In this document: piece by piece, positions 32,846 through 41,145 of the stretch
How the letters are laid out: the number at the start of each line of letters is the position of its first letter
Position numbering within the stretch: position 1 is the stretch's first letter
Origin: Caulobacter sp. 17J80-11
Lineage (GTDB): Bacteria; Pseudomonadota; Alphaproteobacteria; Caulobacterales; Caulobacteraceae
Assembly (NCBI RefSeq): GCF_014349105.1
Contig: NZ_JACSJI010000017.1
Location: 16,509 to 80,508 of the forward strand
Reading direction: 5' to 3'
DNA length: 64,000 nt
The notes under the pieces: model-generated
The model's database searches: none
Told to the model about the DNA's origin: nothing
The model's input: only the letters and a program-made list of their open reading frames with translations
Translations under genes and position numbers: made by a program

Positions 32846-34012
32846 ATGAGCGAGGTGGGACCGGGGCTGGCGCGCCAGATCCAGACCTACATGGACGGCC
32901 TGCAGGGCCGCCGTGCGGACGTTCCGTTCGACATGGCCGCGCTGGAAGCGCGCGCGAAGGAGGCGCTCACCCCCGAGGCCTGGGCCTACATCGCCGGCGG
33001 GGCGGGCTCCGAAGCCACCGAGCGCGCCAACCGCGCCGCCCTTGACCGCTGGAAGGTGGTGCCGCGCATGGCCCGCGATTGCGCGAGCCGCGACCTCACT
33101 GTGAAGCTGTTCGGACGCACCCTGCCCGCCCCGCTTTTGACCGCGCCGATCGGGGTGCTGTCGCTGGCCCACCCGGAGGCGGACCTGGCGGTGGCCCACG
33201 CCACCTCGGCGCTGGGCCTGCCGATGATCATCTCCAACCAGGCGTCGTTCCCGATGGAGCAGATCGCCGACTGCGCCGCGGGACCGAAGTGGTTCCAGCT
33301 GTACTGGGGCCGCTCGGACGAACTGGTCGCCTCGCTGGCCCGCCGGGCGGAGGCCTGCGGCTGCGAGGCCATCGTGGTGACGCTCGACACCACCATCCTG
33401 GGCTGGCGGGCGCGCGACCTTGATCACGGCCACCTGCCCTTCCTGCGCGGCCAGGGGATCGCCCAGTACACCTCCGATCCCGTCTTCCGCGCCATGCTGC
33501 CCGAACCGCCGGAGAAGAACCCGCAGGCCGCGGCCGTGATGTTCACCCAGGTCTATTCCGATCCCAGCCTCAGCTGGGAGAAGCTGAAGACCCTGCGCCG
33601 CCACACCCGCCTGCCGATCCTGGTGAAGGGCATCCAGCACCCCGAGGACGCGGCGCTGGCCGTCACCCACGGCTTCGACGGCATCGTCGTCTCCAACCAC
33701 GGCGGCCGCCAGGTCGACGGCGCGGCAGGCTCGGCCGAGATGCTGGCCCTGTGCGCCGACCGGGTGGGCGGGCGCATCCCGGTGCTGTTCGACAGCGGCG
33801 TGCGCGGCGGCGCCGACGCCTTCAAGGCCCTGGCCATGGGCGCTGACGCGGTCTGCGTCGGCCGGCCCTACGTCTGGGGCCTGGCCGCGGCCGGCCGGGC
33901 CGGCGTGCAGGCGGTGCTGGCCAACATCCTGGCGGAGCTGGACCTCACCTTGGCCCTGGCGGGCCACAAGGCGACCGCCGGCCTGCGGCGCGACGCACTG
34001 ATGGCGGGGTGA
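32846..34012 (+). CDS. FMN-dependent alpha-hydroxy-acid oxidase/dehydrogenase
   Basis: 388 residues, one FMN-dependent TIM barrel. Family marks: [20 protein letters not shown] near 47, [17 protein letters not shown] near 92, the QLYWGRSDE block, [11 protein letters not shown], the catalytic histidine in [11 protein letters not shown] and the phosphate-binding [19 protein letters not shown] (in segments near 310). Substrate is probably L-lactate or another 2-hydroxy acid; oxidase, monooxygenase and quinone-linked types cannot be separated here. ATG at 32846 follows GGAGGGG. Divergent from the alpha-2-macroglobulin gene. Confidence 0.9.
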   Translation: MSEVGPGLARQIQTYMDGLQGRRADVPFDMAALEARAKEALTPEAWAYIAGGAGSEATERANRAALDRWKVVPRMARDCASRDLTVKLFGRTLPAPLLTAPIGVLSLAHPEADLAVAHATSALGLPMIISNQASFPMEQIADCAAGPKWFQLYWGRSDELVASLARRAEACGCEAIVVTLDTTILGWRARDLDHGHLPFLRGQGIAQYTSDPVFRAMLPEPPEKNPQAAAVMFTQVYSDPSLSWEKLKTLRRHTRLPILVKGIQHPEDAALAVTHGFDGIVVSNHGGRQVDGAAGSAEMLALCADRVGGRIPVLFDSGVRGGADAFKALAMGADAVCVGRPYVWGLAAAGRAGVQAVLANILAELDLTLALAGHKATAGLRRDALMAG

Positions 34013-34031
34013 GGGGATGACGCGGCGCCGC

Positions 34032-34385
34032 TCAGCGGCGCTCCTCCTCCCCGATGTCCCGGTATTCCCGCGCGGCCGCCTTGCGGTGGGCGCGGCCCTG
34101 TCGCCGGATCATGACGTACGAGGCGACGAAACCGACGGCGCCGACCACCACCAGGGTGAGCGCGCGGCGAAGCCAGAAGACGTCGAAGAATGACCCCACC
34201 GCAAAGAAGATGGTCACGGTCACCGTGCAACCGACGACGCCGGAGATGAACGCGGTGTGGTGCGGCCTGGGCGCGTACGCCTCCGCGCGCGCCTCGGCCC
34301 TGTCCGTTCTCGATCCTTGCGGACCGCCGTGGGGCGCCCGGGGATCTTCGCCTTTCGGGTCCTGCGGCGGACGATCGATGCTCAA
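34032..34385 (-). CDS. Small two-helix membrane protein, unknown
   Basis: About 117 residues if started at the TTG at 34385, which has GGAG seven bases upstream; the start is uncertain. A polar, proline-rich N-terminus (DRPPQDPKGEDPRAPHGG) is followed by two hydrophobic segments (about 53-72 and 79-98) and a basic tail (RRQGRAHRKAAAREYRDIG). No family recognised. Convergent with the hydroxy-acid oxidase, with 19 bases between the stops, and divergent from the Lnt-like gene. Confidence 0.5.
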   Translation of the reverse strand: MSIDRPPQDPKGEDPRAPHGGPQGSRTDRAEARAEAYAPRPHHTAFISGVVGCTVTVTIFFAVGSFFDVFWLRRALTLVVVGAVGFVASYVMIRRQGRAHRKAAAREYRDIGEEERR

Positions 34386-34569
34386 GGTCGGGCTCCATCC
34401 GGATCCGCGGCGCACGCGCCGGCAGGTCGGAAACGGCCCGGACGCGCGGGCGTTCAGCACGCCCCGCACGCGCGGCCTGGCGGAGATGGGGCACCTCACT
34501 GCTTGTGCTGCAAAGACGTCCCCTTTTAAGTGAACGGCGGCGCTCCAACGCCACCGGGGTCCTGGACTG

Positions 34570-36048
34570 ATGCGACCACCCTCGTTCGGATCGTTCTTTC
34601 TGAAGGCGCTGGCGGCGATCGCCGTCGGCGTCGTCCTGCGCTTCGTGGTGGGGCTCACGCCGGTCTGGTGGCTGGTCTGGCTCGCGCCGGCCCCGTTGCT
34701 GGCGCTCGCCTTCCGGAACCGGCCGGGCGACGCGCGCTGGATGGTGGCGCTGGCGGCGGTCATCGCGACCAGCACGAACTTCGCCTACCTGCGCCTGGTG
34801 GGGCCCGTGGCGTTCGCGGCGCTGGCGGTCGTAGGCCAGGCGGCGCTCTGGGTGTTCGTGGTGATGGCGACCCGGCAAGTGGTGGTCGCCTACAAGGCCT
34901 GGTGGACCGTCTTCGCCTATCCGGTCTTCTGGGTCGCGGCGGACACCCTGATGGCCGCGCTCCTGCCCGACGGGAACTGGGCCAGCCTCGCCTATTCCCA
35001 GGCGGACGTCCTGCCGCTGCTGCAGTTGACGTCCCTGTTCGGCGTCCCCGGCTTGCTGTTCCTGGTGGCCCTGGTCCCGTCCGCCCTGGCGCTGGGCCTC
35101 GCGTTCGGACGCGACCTGCGCCACGGCTGGCGCGCCTACGCCGTGACGCTGGCCCTGCTGGTCGCGGCGACGGCCTTCGGGGGCGCGAGATTGCAAACGC
35201 CGGTGGCCGGGACCGCCGCCTCGATCGGGATCGTGTCGATCGACGACGCGATCGGCCTCGAGGCTTCGAAACCGTACGCCGCCAAAATCCTGAATGCCTA
35301 CGAGCAGCGCGTCACGGCGCTGGCGTCCCGAGGCGCCGAGATCGTCGTCCTGCCGGAAAAGATCGCCCTGCTGCCGTCCGCCTCGGCCGAAGCCTGGCGC
35401 CAGCGCTTTAGCGCCCTGGCGCGCGCGAACAAGGTCTGGCTGGAGGTCGGCGTCGGGAGCGACGAGGGCGGCCGGCAGGTGAACCTGGCCTGGCTCTTCG
35501 ACCCCGACGGGAACCTGACCGACCAGTACCAGAAGCACTTCCTCGCGCCTCCGGAACGGGGCCGGTTCGTCCCGGGGACCGACTTCTCGCTGCGCAGCAT
35601 CGGCGGCGCGAAGTACGCTCTCGCCGTCTGCAAGGACATGCATTTCGCCTCGCTGGGACGGGCCTATGGCGCGCGCGGCGCTTCGGTCGTCCTGGTTCCC
35701 GCGTGGGATTTCAACTACGTCGACGCCTGGATGGAGAGCCGCACCACGGTCACGCGGGGCGTGGAGAACGGCTACACCGTCGTGCGGGCGTCGCGGGAAG
35801 GCCTTCTGACCGTCAGCGATCCTTACGGCCGCGTGCTGGCGGAGACGCCGAGCCGGCCCCTTCCCGGCGCCGACCTGCTGGTCCGCGCGACCATCTCCGC
35901 CCCCGTGCCCACGCTCTATACGAAGATCGGCGACGCCGTCGGCTTGATCTGCGTCCTGCTCGCGGCTGCGCTGATGGTCGTCGCCCGCCAGCGTCGGCCG
36001 GCGCCGGCGACAGGGCGCCTCGGCCCCCAATCGGTCTCGCCGGCCTGA
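34570..36048 (+). CDS. Apolipoprotein N-acyltransferase-like membrane amidase (Lnt paralogue)
   Basis: 492 residues. Six or so N-terminal membrane helices (about 10-215), a nitrilase-fold domain in the periplasm (about 220-450) and a final helix (about 460-480), the layout of Lnt. The Glu-Lys-Cys triad is present: E263 in LPEK, K322 in YQKHF and C354 in VCKDMHF. Sequence such as DAWMESRTTVTRGVENGYTV fits Lnt, but the N-terminal region is divergent, so this may be a paralogue with another acceptor. A cupredoxin gene follows at 58 bp. Confidence 0.82.
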   Translation: MRPPSFGSFFLKALAAIAVGVVLRFVVGLTPVWWLVWLAPAPLLALAFRNRPGDARWMVALAAVIATSTNFAYLRLVGPVAFAALAVVGQAALWVFVVMATRQVVVAYKAWWTVFAYPVFWVAADTLMAALLPDGNWASLAYSQADVLPLLQLTSLFGVPGLLFLVALVPSALALGLAFGRDLRHGWRAYAVTLALLVAATAFGGARLQTPVAGTAASIGIVSIDDAIGLEASKPYAAKILNAYEQRVTALASRGAEIVVLPEKIALLPSASAEAWRQRFSALARANKVWLEVGVGSDEGGRQVNLAWLFDPDGNLTDQYQKHFLAPPERGRFVPGTDFSLRSIGGAKYALAVCKDMHFASLGRAYGARGASVVLVPAWDFNYVDAWMESRTTVTRGVENGYTVVRASREGLLTVSDPYGRVLAETPSRPLPGADLLVRATISAPVPTLYTKIGDAVGLICVLLAAALMVVARQRRPAPATGRLGPQSVSPA

Positions 36049-36106
36049 CCGGGACCCCCTCGTGGACCCGGCGAGTTCTCCCGGCCGAAGCATCGGAGAC
36101 GGGATC

Positions 36107-36520
36107 ATGCGCGCCGCAATTTCCTTCGCCGCCTTCGCGACCTTGCTCGCGATCTCGCCGGCCTCGGTCGCCCAGACGCCGGCGGGGGCCGCGTGGTCGT
36201 CGGCCGAGACCGTCGAAATCCAGCTCAGCAATTACAAGTTCGCGCCGAGCAACTTCACCCTGCGGCAGGGCCAGGCCTACCGCCTGCACCTGGTGAACGC
36301 GGCCTCCGGCGGCCACAGCTTCAGCGCGCCGGAGTTCTTCGCCGCGGCGCAGGTCGATCCTGCGGACGCGGCGGCGATCAGCAAGGGAAAGGTCGAAGTC
36401 GAGGGCGGCCAGACCCGCGACATCCGCGTGATTCCGCAAAAGCCCGGGACCTACGAATTCCAGTGCACGCACTTCCTGCACGCCCCCATGGGCATGAAGG
36501 GCCGCATCACCGTCGAGTGA
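36107..36520 (+). CDS. Periplasmic cupredoxin-like protein
   Basis: 137 residues. Signal peptide to about residue 22 (AISPASVAQT region). The mature chain has the plastocyanin/azurin-like fold marks VEIQLSNYKFAPSNFTLRQG, the first ligand in SGGHSF, and the cluster CTHFLHAPMGM giving Cys, His and Met ligands for a type 1 copper site. Likely role: copper binding or electron transfer in the periplasm. GGAG precedes the ATG at 36107. Possibly co-transcribed with the Lnt-like gene. Confidence 0.87.
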   Translation: MRAAISFAAFATLLAISPASVAQTPAGAAWSSAETVEIQLSNYKFAPSNFTLRQGQAYRLHLVNAASGGHSFSAPEFFAAAQVDPADAAAISKGKVEVEGGQTRDIRVIPQKPGTYEFQCTHFLHAPMGMKGRITVE

Positions 36521-36587
36521 CGCGACGGAGCGACTTGCGGCGCCTGCGCCCGGCGGTTACCCCCTCGCGCTGCAAACCGAGGACGCC

Positions 36588-36896
36588 ATGACCGACCAAT
36601 CCGACGACTACGTCTACGACGAGGCCAGCGGCGAGTGGCTTCCGGCCGCCGAAGCGGCGGCGCAGGCCGCTAAAGCGGGTCAGGTCGAGGTGCGCGACTC
36701 CGTCGGCAACCTGCTGGCCGACGGCGACAGCGTGGTCCTGGTCAAGGACCTGAAGGTCAAGGGCGCGGGCCAGACCCTGAAGCGCGGCACGGTGATCCGC
36801 TCGATCCGCCTGACCGGGGACGAGCAGGAGATCGACTGCCGCTACGAGGGCATCAAGGGCCTCGTCCTGCGGGCCGAGTTCGTGAAGAAGAACTAG
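36588..36896 (+). CDS. PhnA/YjdM-family protein lacking the zinc ribbon
   Basis: 102 residues. The C-terminal two thirds match the PhnA (YjdM) domain: VRDSVGNLLADGDSVVLVKD, LKVKGAGQTLKRGTVIRSIR and the closing GIKGLVLRAEFVKKN. The N-terminus, which in E. coli YjdM is a four-cysteine zinc ribbon, is here DDYVYDEASGEWLPAAEAAA with no cysteine. Function unknown despite the historical phosphonate name. Its TAG stop overlaps the TAG of the convergent gene at 36893 on the palindrome CTAG. Confidence 0.88.
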   Translation: MTDQSDDYVYDEASGEWLPAAEAAAQAAKAGQVEVRDSVGNLLADGDSVVLVKDLKVKGAGQTLKRGTVIRSIRLTGDEQEIDCRYEGIKGLVLRAEFVKKN

Positions 36897-37213
36897 ACCC
36901 GGATATCCAGCAGAGAGCCCGGGCGCAGCAGCCGCTGCGGCTGGCCGTTCGCCTCGGCGCGGGCCGGGGCCGGTGTGGCGGCGGTCTGCACGGCCGGGCG
37001 GACCGGCTCGGGCGCGGCGACCGGCTGCGCGCGGGCCGCGGGCTGGGGCTGCAGCTGGGTCGGGGCCGGCGACTGCGGGGCGCCGATATTGGCCCGCGCC
37101 TCGCCCAGCGCCTGCTGGAAGAAGGCCCGCTGGGCCGCGCGCGCGTCGGCCCGGGCCGCGGACGGCTGCGGGGTCTGCACAGGCGTGAAGCCGGGACGGA
37201 TCGGGCTGGTCAT
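36893..37213 (-). CDS. Proline/alanine/glutamine-rich protein, unknown
   Basis: 106 residues of low complexity: MTSPIRPGFTPVQTPQPSAA, a helical RADARAAQRAFFQQALGEAR (about 21-40), a long Pro/Ala/Gln linker and a distinct end RLLRPGSLLDIRV. No signal peptide. The defined ends with a disordered middle suggest a real short protein rather than a chance frame. ATG at 37213 follows TGGGG. No family recognised. Confidence 0.6.
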   Translation of the reverse strand: MTSPIRPGFTPVQTPQPSAARADARAAQRAFFQQALGEARANIGAPQSPAPTQLQPQPAARAQPVAAPEPVRPAVQTAATPAPARAEANGQPQRLLRPGSLLDIRV

Positions 37214-37248
37214 GGCCCCAAACGTTAACGGCTTCGGTCTACGAAAAG

Positions 37249-37776
37249 TTAACGGCGCGGCAACGCCCGCCACTTGGCCAGCAGCTCGTCGGCGTCGCCT
37301 TCGGTCAGCGGGCCGGTGTGCTTGGCCACCACCTCGCCGCTCGCATCGACCAGGTAAGTCTCCGGCACGCCGGAGATGCCGAGCTCGATGCCGGCGCGGC
37401 CGTTCAGGTCCGACCAGGTCGCCACGAACGGGTCGCCCAGCTCGGACAGGAAGGCGAAGGTGTCTTGGGGCTTGTCCTTGTAGGCCAGGCCGACCACGCG
37501 CACGCCCTCGCCCTTCAGGCGCAGCAGCTGCGGATGCTCGATCCGGCAGGGGCCGCACCAGGAGGCGAACACGTTGATCAACGTCGGTCCGTCCACCGTC
37601 GCGGTCAGCGGTTGCTCGGCGCCGCCGGCCAGCGGACGTATGGCCGCCGCCGGAAGCGGCTTGCCGACCAGGGCGTCGGGCTTCACCTCGGGATCGCGCT
37701 TCAGCGCATAGCCGGCGAACAGAACCGCCAGCGCCGCCAGCGCGATCAGCGGGGCTGCGGCCAGCCAGCGCTTCAC
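37249..37776 (-). CDS. ccmG: CcmG/DsbE, thiol:disulfide interchange protein for cytochrome c maturation
   Basis: 175 residues. Membrane anchor (about 8-25), then a thioredoxin fold with C74 and C77 in FASWCGPCRIEHP, the GVRVVGLAYKD block and cis-proline in SGVPETYLVD. It keeps the apocytochrome CXXCH cysteines reduced for haem ligation. GTG start at 37776 with GGGAG upstream; it overlaps the ccmD stop (GTGA). Last gene of a ccmC-ccmD-ccmG operon. Confidence 0.95.
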   Translation of the reverse strand: MKRWLAAAPLIALAALAVLFAGYALKRDPEVKPDALVGKPLPAAAIRPLAGGAEQPLTATVDGPTLINVFASWCGPCRIEHPQLLRLKGEGVRVVGLAYKDKPQDTFAFLSELGDPFVATWSDLNGRAGIELGISGVPETYLVDASGEVVAKHTGPLTEGDADELLAKWRALPRR

Positions 37777-37928
37777 GACTTGAGCTCCCGCTCGCGCCGC
37801 TCGACCTCGGCCTTCCACTTGCGCGCGCGCAGCAGGGTCGAGACCACGAGGTAGATCAGCACGCCGGCGCTGATCGCGTAGGACGGCCAGACGAACAGGC
37901 CGTAACGGCCCATGTCGAGGTCGAGCAT
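37773..37928 (-). CDS. ccmD: CcmD, haem exporter small subunit
   Basis: 51 residues: MLDLDMGRYGLFVWPSYAIS then a single helix (about 16-36) and a charged tail KWKAEVERRERELKS, the CcmD pattern. It helps release holo-CcmE from the CcmABC complex. It overlaps ccmC at its start (ATGA) and ccmG at its end (GTGA), so the three genes are translationally coupled. Confidence 0.92.
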   Translation of the reverse strand: MLDLDMGRYGLFVWPSYAISAGVLIYLVVSTLLRARKWKAEVERRERELKS

Positions 37929-38650
37929 CAGGCGCCTCCCGCAGCCTTCAGGGCCAGCGCGCCAGCCCGCTTGCGCCACACCTCGGTGCGGATGCGCACG
38001 ATCCACAGCGCCGCGAACAGCACGTTGTAGGCCAGGCCCATGACCAGAAGCGGGGTCAGCAGGCTGGGGTCGATGCTGGAGCCGCCCTTGCGGAACACCG
38101 AGGCGCCCTGGTGAAGCGTGTTCCACCACTCCACCGAGAACTTGACGATCGGCAGGTTGATCAACCCGACCAGGGCCAGCACGGCGCTGGCGCGCGCGGC
38201 CTTCTGCTCGTCGTCGATGGCCGCCTGCAGGGCCATGTAGCCGAGGTAGAACAGGAACAGGACCAGCACCGAGGTCATGCGCGCGTCCCACTGCCACCAG
38301 GTGCCCCACATCGGCTTGCCCCACATCGAGCCGGTGACGAGCGCCAGCGCCGTGAAGGCCGCGCCCAGCGGCGCGCAGGCGCGCGCGGCGGCGTCGGCCA
38401 GGGCGTGGCGGAACACCAGGCCGAAGAAGCTGGCGCCCCCTAAGCAGGCGTAGGCGAACAGGCCCATCCACGCGGCCGGCACGTGGATGAACATGATCCG
38501 AACCGTGTCGCCCTGCTGGTAGTCCTCGGGCGCGGTGAAGCCGAGCCAGAGGCCCCACGCGAACAGGACGGCCGCCAGCGCGCCGAGCGCCGGCGCGAGC
38601 GGACGGGTGAAGCTCATGAACCGCTGGGGGTTGGCCAGGACCGCGATCAT
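37928..38650 (-). CDS. ccmC: CcmC, haem-handling protein of cytochrome c maturation
   Basis: 240 residues, six membrane helices. The periplasmic tryptophan-rich WWD motif GTWWQWDARMTS is near 117-128, flanked by conserved histidines in FIHVPAAWM and EWWNTLHQGAS. It loads haem onto CcmE. ccmA and ccmB, which often precede it, are not here: the next gene upstream is an OmpA-type lipoprotein. ATG at 38650. Confidence 0.95.
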   Translation of the reverse strand: MIAVLANPQRFMSFTRPLAPALGALAAVLFAWGLWLGFTAPEDYQQGDTVRIMFIHVPAAWMGLFAYACLGGASFFGLVFRHALADAAARACAPLGAAFTALALVTGSMWGKPMWGTWWQWDARMTSVLVLFLFYLGYMALQAAIDDEQKAARASAVLALVGLINLPIVKFSVEWWNTLHQGASVFRKGGSSIDPSLLTPLLVMGLAYNVLFAALWIVRIRTEVWRKRAGALALKAAGGA

Positions 38651-38707
38651 GGCCGCGACATATTCCCGGTCTCGCCCACGGACAAGCCGCAGGTGGTCGC
38701 AGAGGCT

Positions 38708-39139
38708 TTATTTCGGTCCGGCGTCTACGAACACCTCGACCCGACGGCGCAGCGGCTTCGCCTCGCCCGAGGGGGTGGTGGCGCCGGCCGCGCCGGCGGC
38801 GGCGATCTCGAAACTGGGCTTGGGCCAGCCGTAGGCGGCGAAGGCCTCGACCACGTGCGCGGCCCGGGCGGCCGACAGCTCCAGGTTCTGGGCCGGCGAG
38901 CCGCCGGCGTCGGCCAGGCCGACCACCCGCACGCTGTTGATGGCGCAGCCCTGCAATCGCTTGGCGGCGTCCGCCACCACCGCCCGGGCCGGCTCGGTCA
39001 GGGTGGTCTCGTTCGTGTCGAAGTAAATGGTGAAGCTGGACTTGCCGCAGGCCGCGGCGGCCGGCTTCGGGGTCGGTTCACGGGTCCCGGCGCACCCGGC
39101 CAGGACCAACGCGCCCAACAGAATTCCCACAGGCTTCAT
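38708..39139 (-). CDS. OmpA-domain lipoprotein
   Basis: 143 residues. Signal with lipobox LAGC (cysteine 16). OmpA-like peptidoglycan-binding domain: FTIYFDTNETTLTEPARAVV, VRVVGLADAGGSPAQNLELSAARAAHV, and a closing RRRVEVFVD. One unusual point is GLADAGGS in place of the common GHTDxxG. Expected to sit in the outer membrane and touch peptidoglycan. GGGAG precedes the ATG at 39139. Confidence 0.88.
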   Translation of the reverse strand: MKPVGILLGALVLAGCAGTREPTPKPAAAACGKSSFTIYFDTNETTLTEPARAVVADAAKRLQGCAINSVRVVGLADAGGSPAQNLELSAARAAHVVEAFAAYGWPKPSFEIAAAGAAGATTPSGEAKPLRRRVEVFVDAGPK

Positions 39140-39228
39140 GGCGATCTCCCTCCGCTCAGGCGACCGCCGAGCCAGGGATAAACTCGCAAAGCCCGGTCCG
39201 GGCTCAACAAGCCGTCCCGGAAAGCAAA

Positions 39229-39261
39229 AGGGGCGGCCGGTCCCCGTGACCGGCCGCCCCT
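39229..39261 (-). terminator. Terminator of the glycine-zipper gene
   Basis: AGGGGCGGCCGGT pairs perfectly with ACCGGCCGCCCCT (13 bp) around CCCCGTG; the minus strand continues TTTTGCTTT. It lies 26 bases beyond the stop of the gene at 39288. Confidence 0.88.
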
Positions 39262-39287
39262 GAATTGTCCTGCGTGCGGCGGCTCGC

Positions 39288-39620
39288 TCAGTAGCGGCGC
39301 TCGCCGTTTTCCCAATAATAATACCCGTCGCTCGGATTGTAGTAGTAATACCGCCCGGTCCGGGAGTCGTAATACTGACGGGTGTTGACGCTGGACGACT
39401 GCTGGCTCTTGCCGACCGCGTGACCGGCCGCGCCACCCACCACGGCCCCGATCGCCGCGCCGCCCAGCGTATTGCCGCCGCTGACGTTGTTGCCGAGCAC
39501 GCCGCCGGCGACGGCGCCCAGGCCCGCCCCGATGGCGGTGTCGCGGTTCACGGTCGGGTCCGAACTGCAGGCGGCGACCAAAAACGTAGCCCCGATAAGG
39601 GCGATCCCACTCTTTACCAT
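39288..39620 (-). CDS. Glycine-zipper 2TM-domain lipoprotein
   Basis: 110 residues. Lipobox VAAC (cysteine 18), then an alternating glycine zipper (AIGAGLGAVAGGVLGNN, AIGAVVGGAAGHAVG) over about 30-75 and a tyrosine-rich tail (RTGRYYYYNPSDGYYYWENG). Resembles the Rick_17kDa/OmpA-like glycine-zipper lipoproteins of the outer membrane. A perfect EcfG promoter lies at 39655-39679, so it is predicted to be in the general stress regulon. Confidence 0.88.
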   Translation of the reverse strand: MVKSGIALIGATFLVAACSSDPTVNRDTAIGAGLGAVAGGVLGNNVSGGNTLGGAAIGAVVGGAAGHAVGKSQQSSSVNTRQYYDSRTGRYYYYNPSDGYYYWENGERRY

Positions 39621-39654
39621 ACGCTACTCTCCCTGAATTCGCCCCGGGATTGAG

Positions 39655-39679
39655 AACGCTGGCGTTTCAGGGGGGTTCC
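39655..39679 (-). promoter_or_regulatory. EcfG promoter of the glycine-zipper lipoprotein gene
   Basis: Minus strand GGAAC (39679-39675), 16-bp spacer, CGTT (39658-39655); exact consensus, with a predicted leader of about 30 nt. Confidence 0.85.
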
Positions 39680-39769
39680 CGGCCCTATGCCCAACCTCGA
39701 CCGTAGGGTAAACTGAAGGTTGACGTCGGCCGCGCGGGGGAGCGCGGCCTGAAGGATGGGGAGGCTTTC

Positions 39770-40171
39770 ATGCGTTTTCCTGAGCCGGTCCGGATGGCGG
39801 ACGGCGGCGCCGCGCCGATCTGGGAGCGGTCCAAGAAGTCGGGCGGAATCAATATCTTCGGCCTGCTGTTCGTGCTGCTCGCCTTGTTCGGCGTGACCAC
39901 CATCGTGCTGCGCTTCGTCGACCACTCGTTCGCCGCCGGCGGCGCGCGGATCGACAAGATCGTGGACATGCCGGTGAACGCGGTGAAGGGCATGCTCGGC
40001 AAGAAGGACGCCGAGGCTCCGGCCGCGCCGGCCGAAGCGGCCGCGCCTGTCCCGGCTGAAGCTCCGGCGGCGGCGCCCGTTGCTGCGGCCCCGGCCGACG
40101 CGTCGGCTGCGCCCGCGGCTGCGGCGGCGGCTCCGGCCGCAGCTCCGACCCCGGCGCCCGCCAAGAAGTAA
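39770..40171 (+). CDS. Single-pass membrane protein with Ala/Pro-rich tail, unknown
   Basis: 133 residues. A short N-terminal polar part, one helix at about 27-47 (INIFGLLFVLLALFGVTTIV), a charged linker with MPVNAVKGMLGKKDAE, then a tail of about 55 residues made almost only of alanine and proline. The tail is probably an extended periplasmic or cytosolic spacer. No family recognised. Confidence 0.7.
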   Translation: MRFPEPVRMADGGAAPIWERSKKSGGINIFGLLFVLLALFGVTTIVLRFVDHSFAAGGARIDKIVDMPVNAVKGMLGKKDAEAPAAPAEAAAPVPAEAPAAAPVAAAPADASAAPAAAAAAPAAAPTPAPAKK

Positions 40172-40179
40172 GCCGCTCC

Positions 40180-40204
40180 GGAACCGGGGCCGAGACGGCA
40201 CGTT
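40180..40204 (+). promoter_or_regulatory. EcfG promoter of the lipid kinase / phosphatase operon
   Basis: GGAAC at 40180-40184, 16-bp spacer, CGTT at 40201-40204; exact consensus. The ATG at 40213 is only 9 bases past the -10 box, so this mRNA is predicted to be leaderless or nearly so. Confidence 0.8.
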
Positions 40205-40212
40205 CGGATCGC

Positions 40213-41145
40213 ATGACCGACGCCGCCGGCGAGGCCCCGTGCCCGCTCACGCCCCACGTGCCGTTGCGCTCCGTGGAGATCGTGGTCAATCCCAAGTCGG
40301 GCGGCGTCGGCGCCAAGGCGACCGACGACGTCCAACGCATCATGCGCCGCTTCGCCTGTGACGCGCACGTCGTCGAGGCGGAGCCGGCTCAGGTCGAGAA
40401 AGCCCTGCAGGACGCGCTGGCCGCCAAGCCCGATCTGCTGGTCGTGCTGGCCGGCGACGGCACCGCCCGCGCGGCGGCCAGCATGGCCGGCCCGCACGGC
40501 CCGTTGATCGCGCCCCTGCCGGGCGGCACCATGAACCTGCTGCCCAAAGCGCTGTACGGCGCCGTCGACTGGCGCGAGGCGCTGGAGAACACCCTGAGCG
40601 AGGGCGTCGCGCGCCCGGTCAGCGGCGGCGAGGTCGGCGGCCGCCCGTTCTACGTGGCCGCCGTGCTGGGCTCACCGGCCCTGTGGGCGCCGGCGCGCGA
40701 AGCGGTGCGGCTGGGCAAACCGAAGCTGGCCTGGCTCTACGCCAAGCGCGCGGCCCGGCGCGCCTTCTCCGGGCGGGTCCGCTTTCGCCTCGACGGACAG
40801 GAACTGCACCGTTCGGAAGCGATCGCCTTCCTCAGCCCGCTGGTGTCGAAGGCGCTGGACGAGCCGGTCGGCCTGGAGGCGGCGGTGCTGAACCCGACCG
40901 ACGCGGCCGAGGCCTTCCGCCTGGCGGCGCGAGCCCTGTTCTCCGACTGGCGCGCCGACCCGTCGGTCGAGACCCGCACGGTGCGCCGGGCCCGGGCCTG
41001 GGCGCGCACGCGCATTCCCGCCGTCCTCGACGGCGAGCCGATCCAGCTGGAAAACGACGTCGAAGTCCGGTTCGTGCCGGTCGCCTTCCGCGCCCTCGCC
41101 CCCGCCTCCGCCTCCGCCTCCGCCTCCGCCAAGGGCGCGGCATGA
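40213..41145 (+). CDS. Diacylglycerol/sphingosine kinase-like lipid kinase
   Basis: 310 residues. DAGK catalytic domain: VEIVVNPKSGGVG (about 18-30), the LVVLAGDGTARAAA signature (about 78-91) and PLPGGTMNLLPKALYG (about 101-116). It should phosphorylate a membrane lipid such as diacylglycerol using ATP. The C-terminal ASASASASAKGAA is encoded by a CCTCCG repeat. The ATG at 40213 has no ribosome binding site and falls at the predicted EcfG transcript start; a GTG at 40258 just before the conserved domain is an alternative start. Overlaps the phosphoesterase gene by 4 bases. Confidence 0.88.
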   Translation: MTDAAGEAPCPLTPHVPLRSVEIVVNPKSGGVGAKATDDVQRIMRRFACDAHVVEAEPAQVEKALQDALAAKPDLLVVLAGDGTARAAASMAGPHGPLIAPLPGGTMNLLPKALYGAVDWREALENTLSEGVARPVSGGEVGGRPFYVAAVLGSPALWAPAREAVRLGKPKLAWLYAKRAARRAFSGRVRFRLDGQELHRSEAIAFLSPLVSKALDEPVGLEAAVLNPTDAAEAFRLAARALFSDWRADPSVETRTVRRARAWARTRIPAVLDGEPIQLENDVEVRFVPVAFRALAPASASASASAKGAA

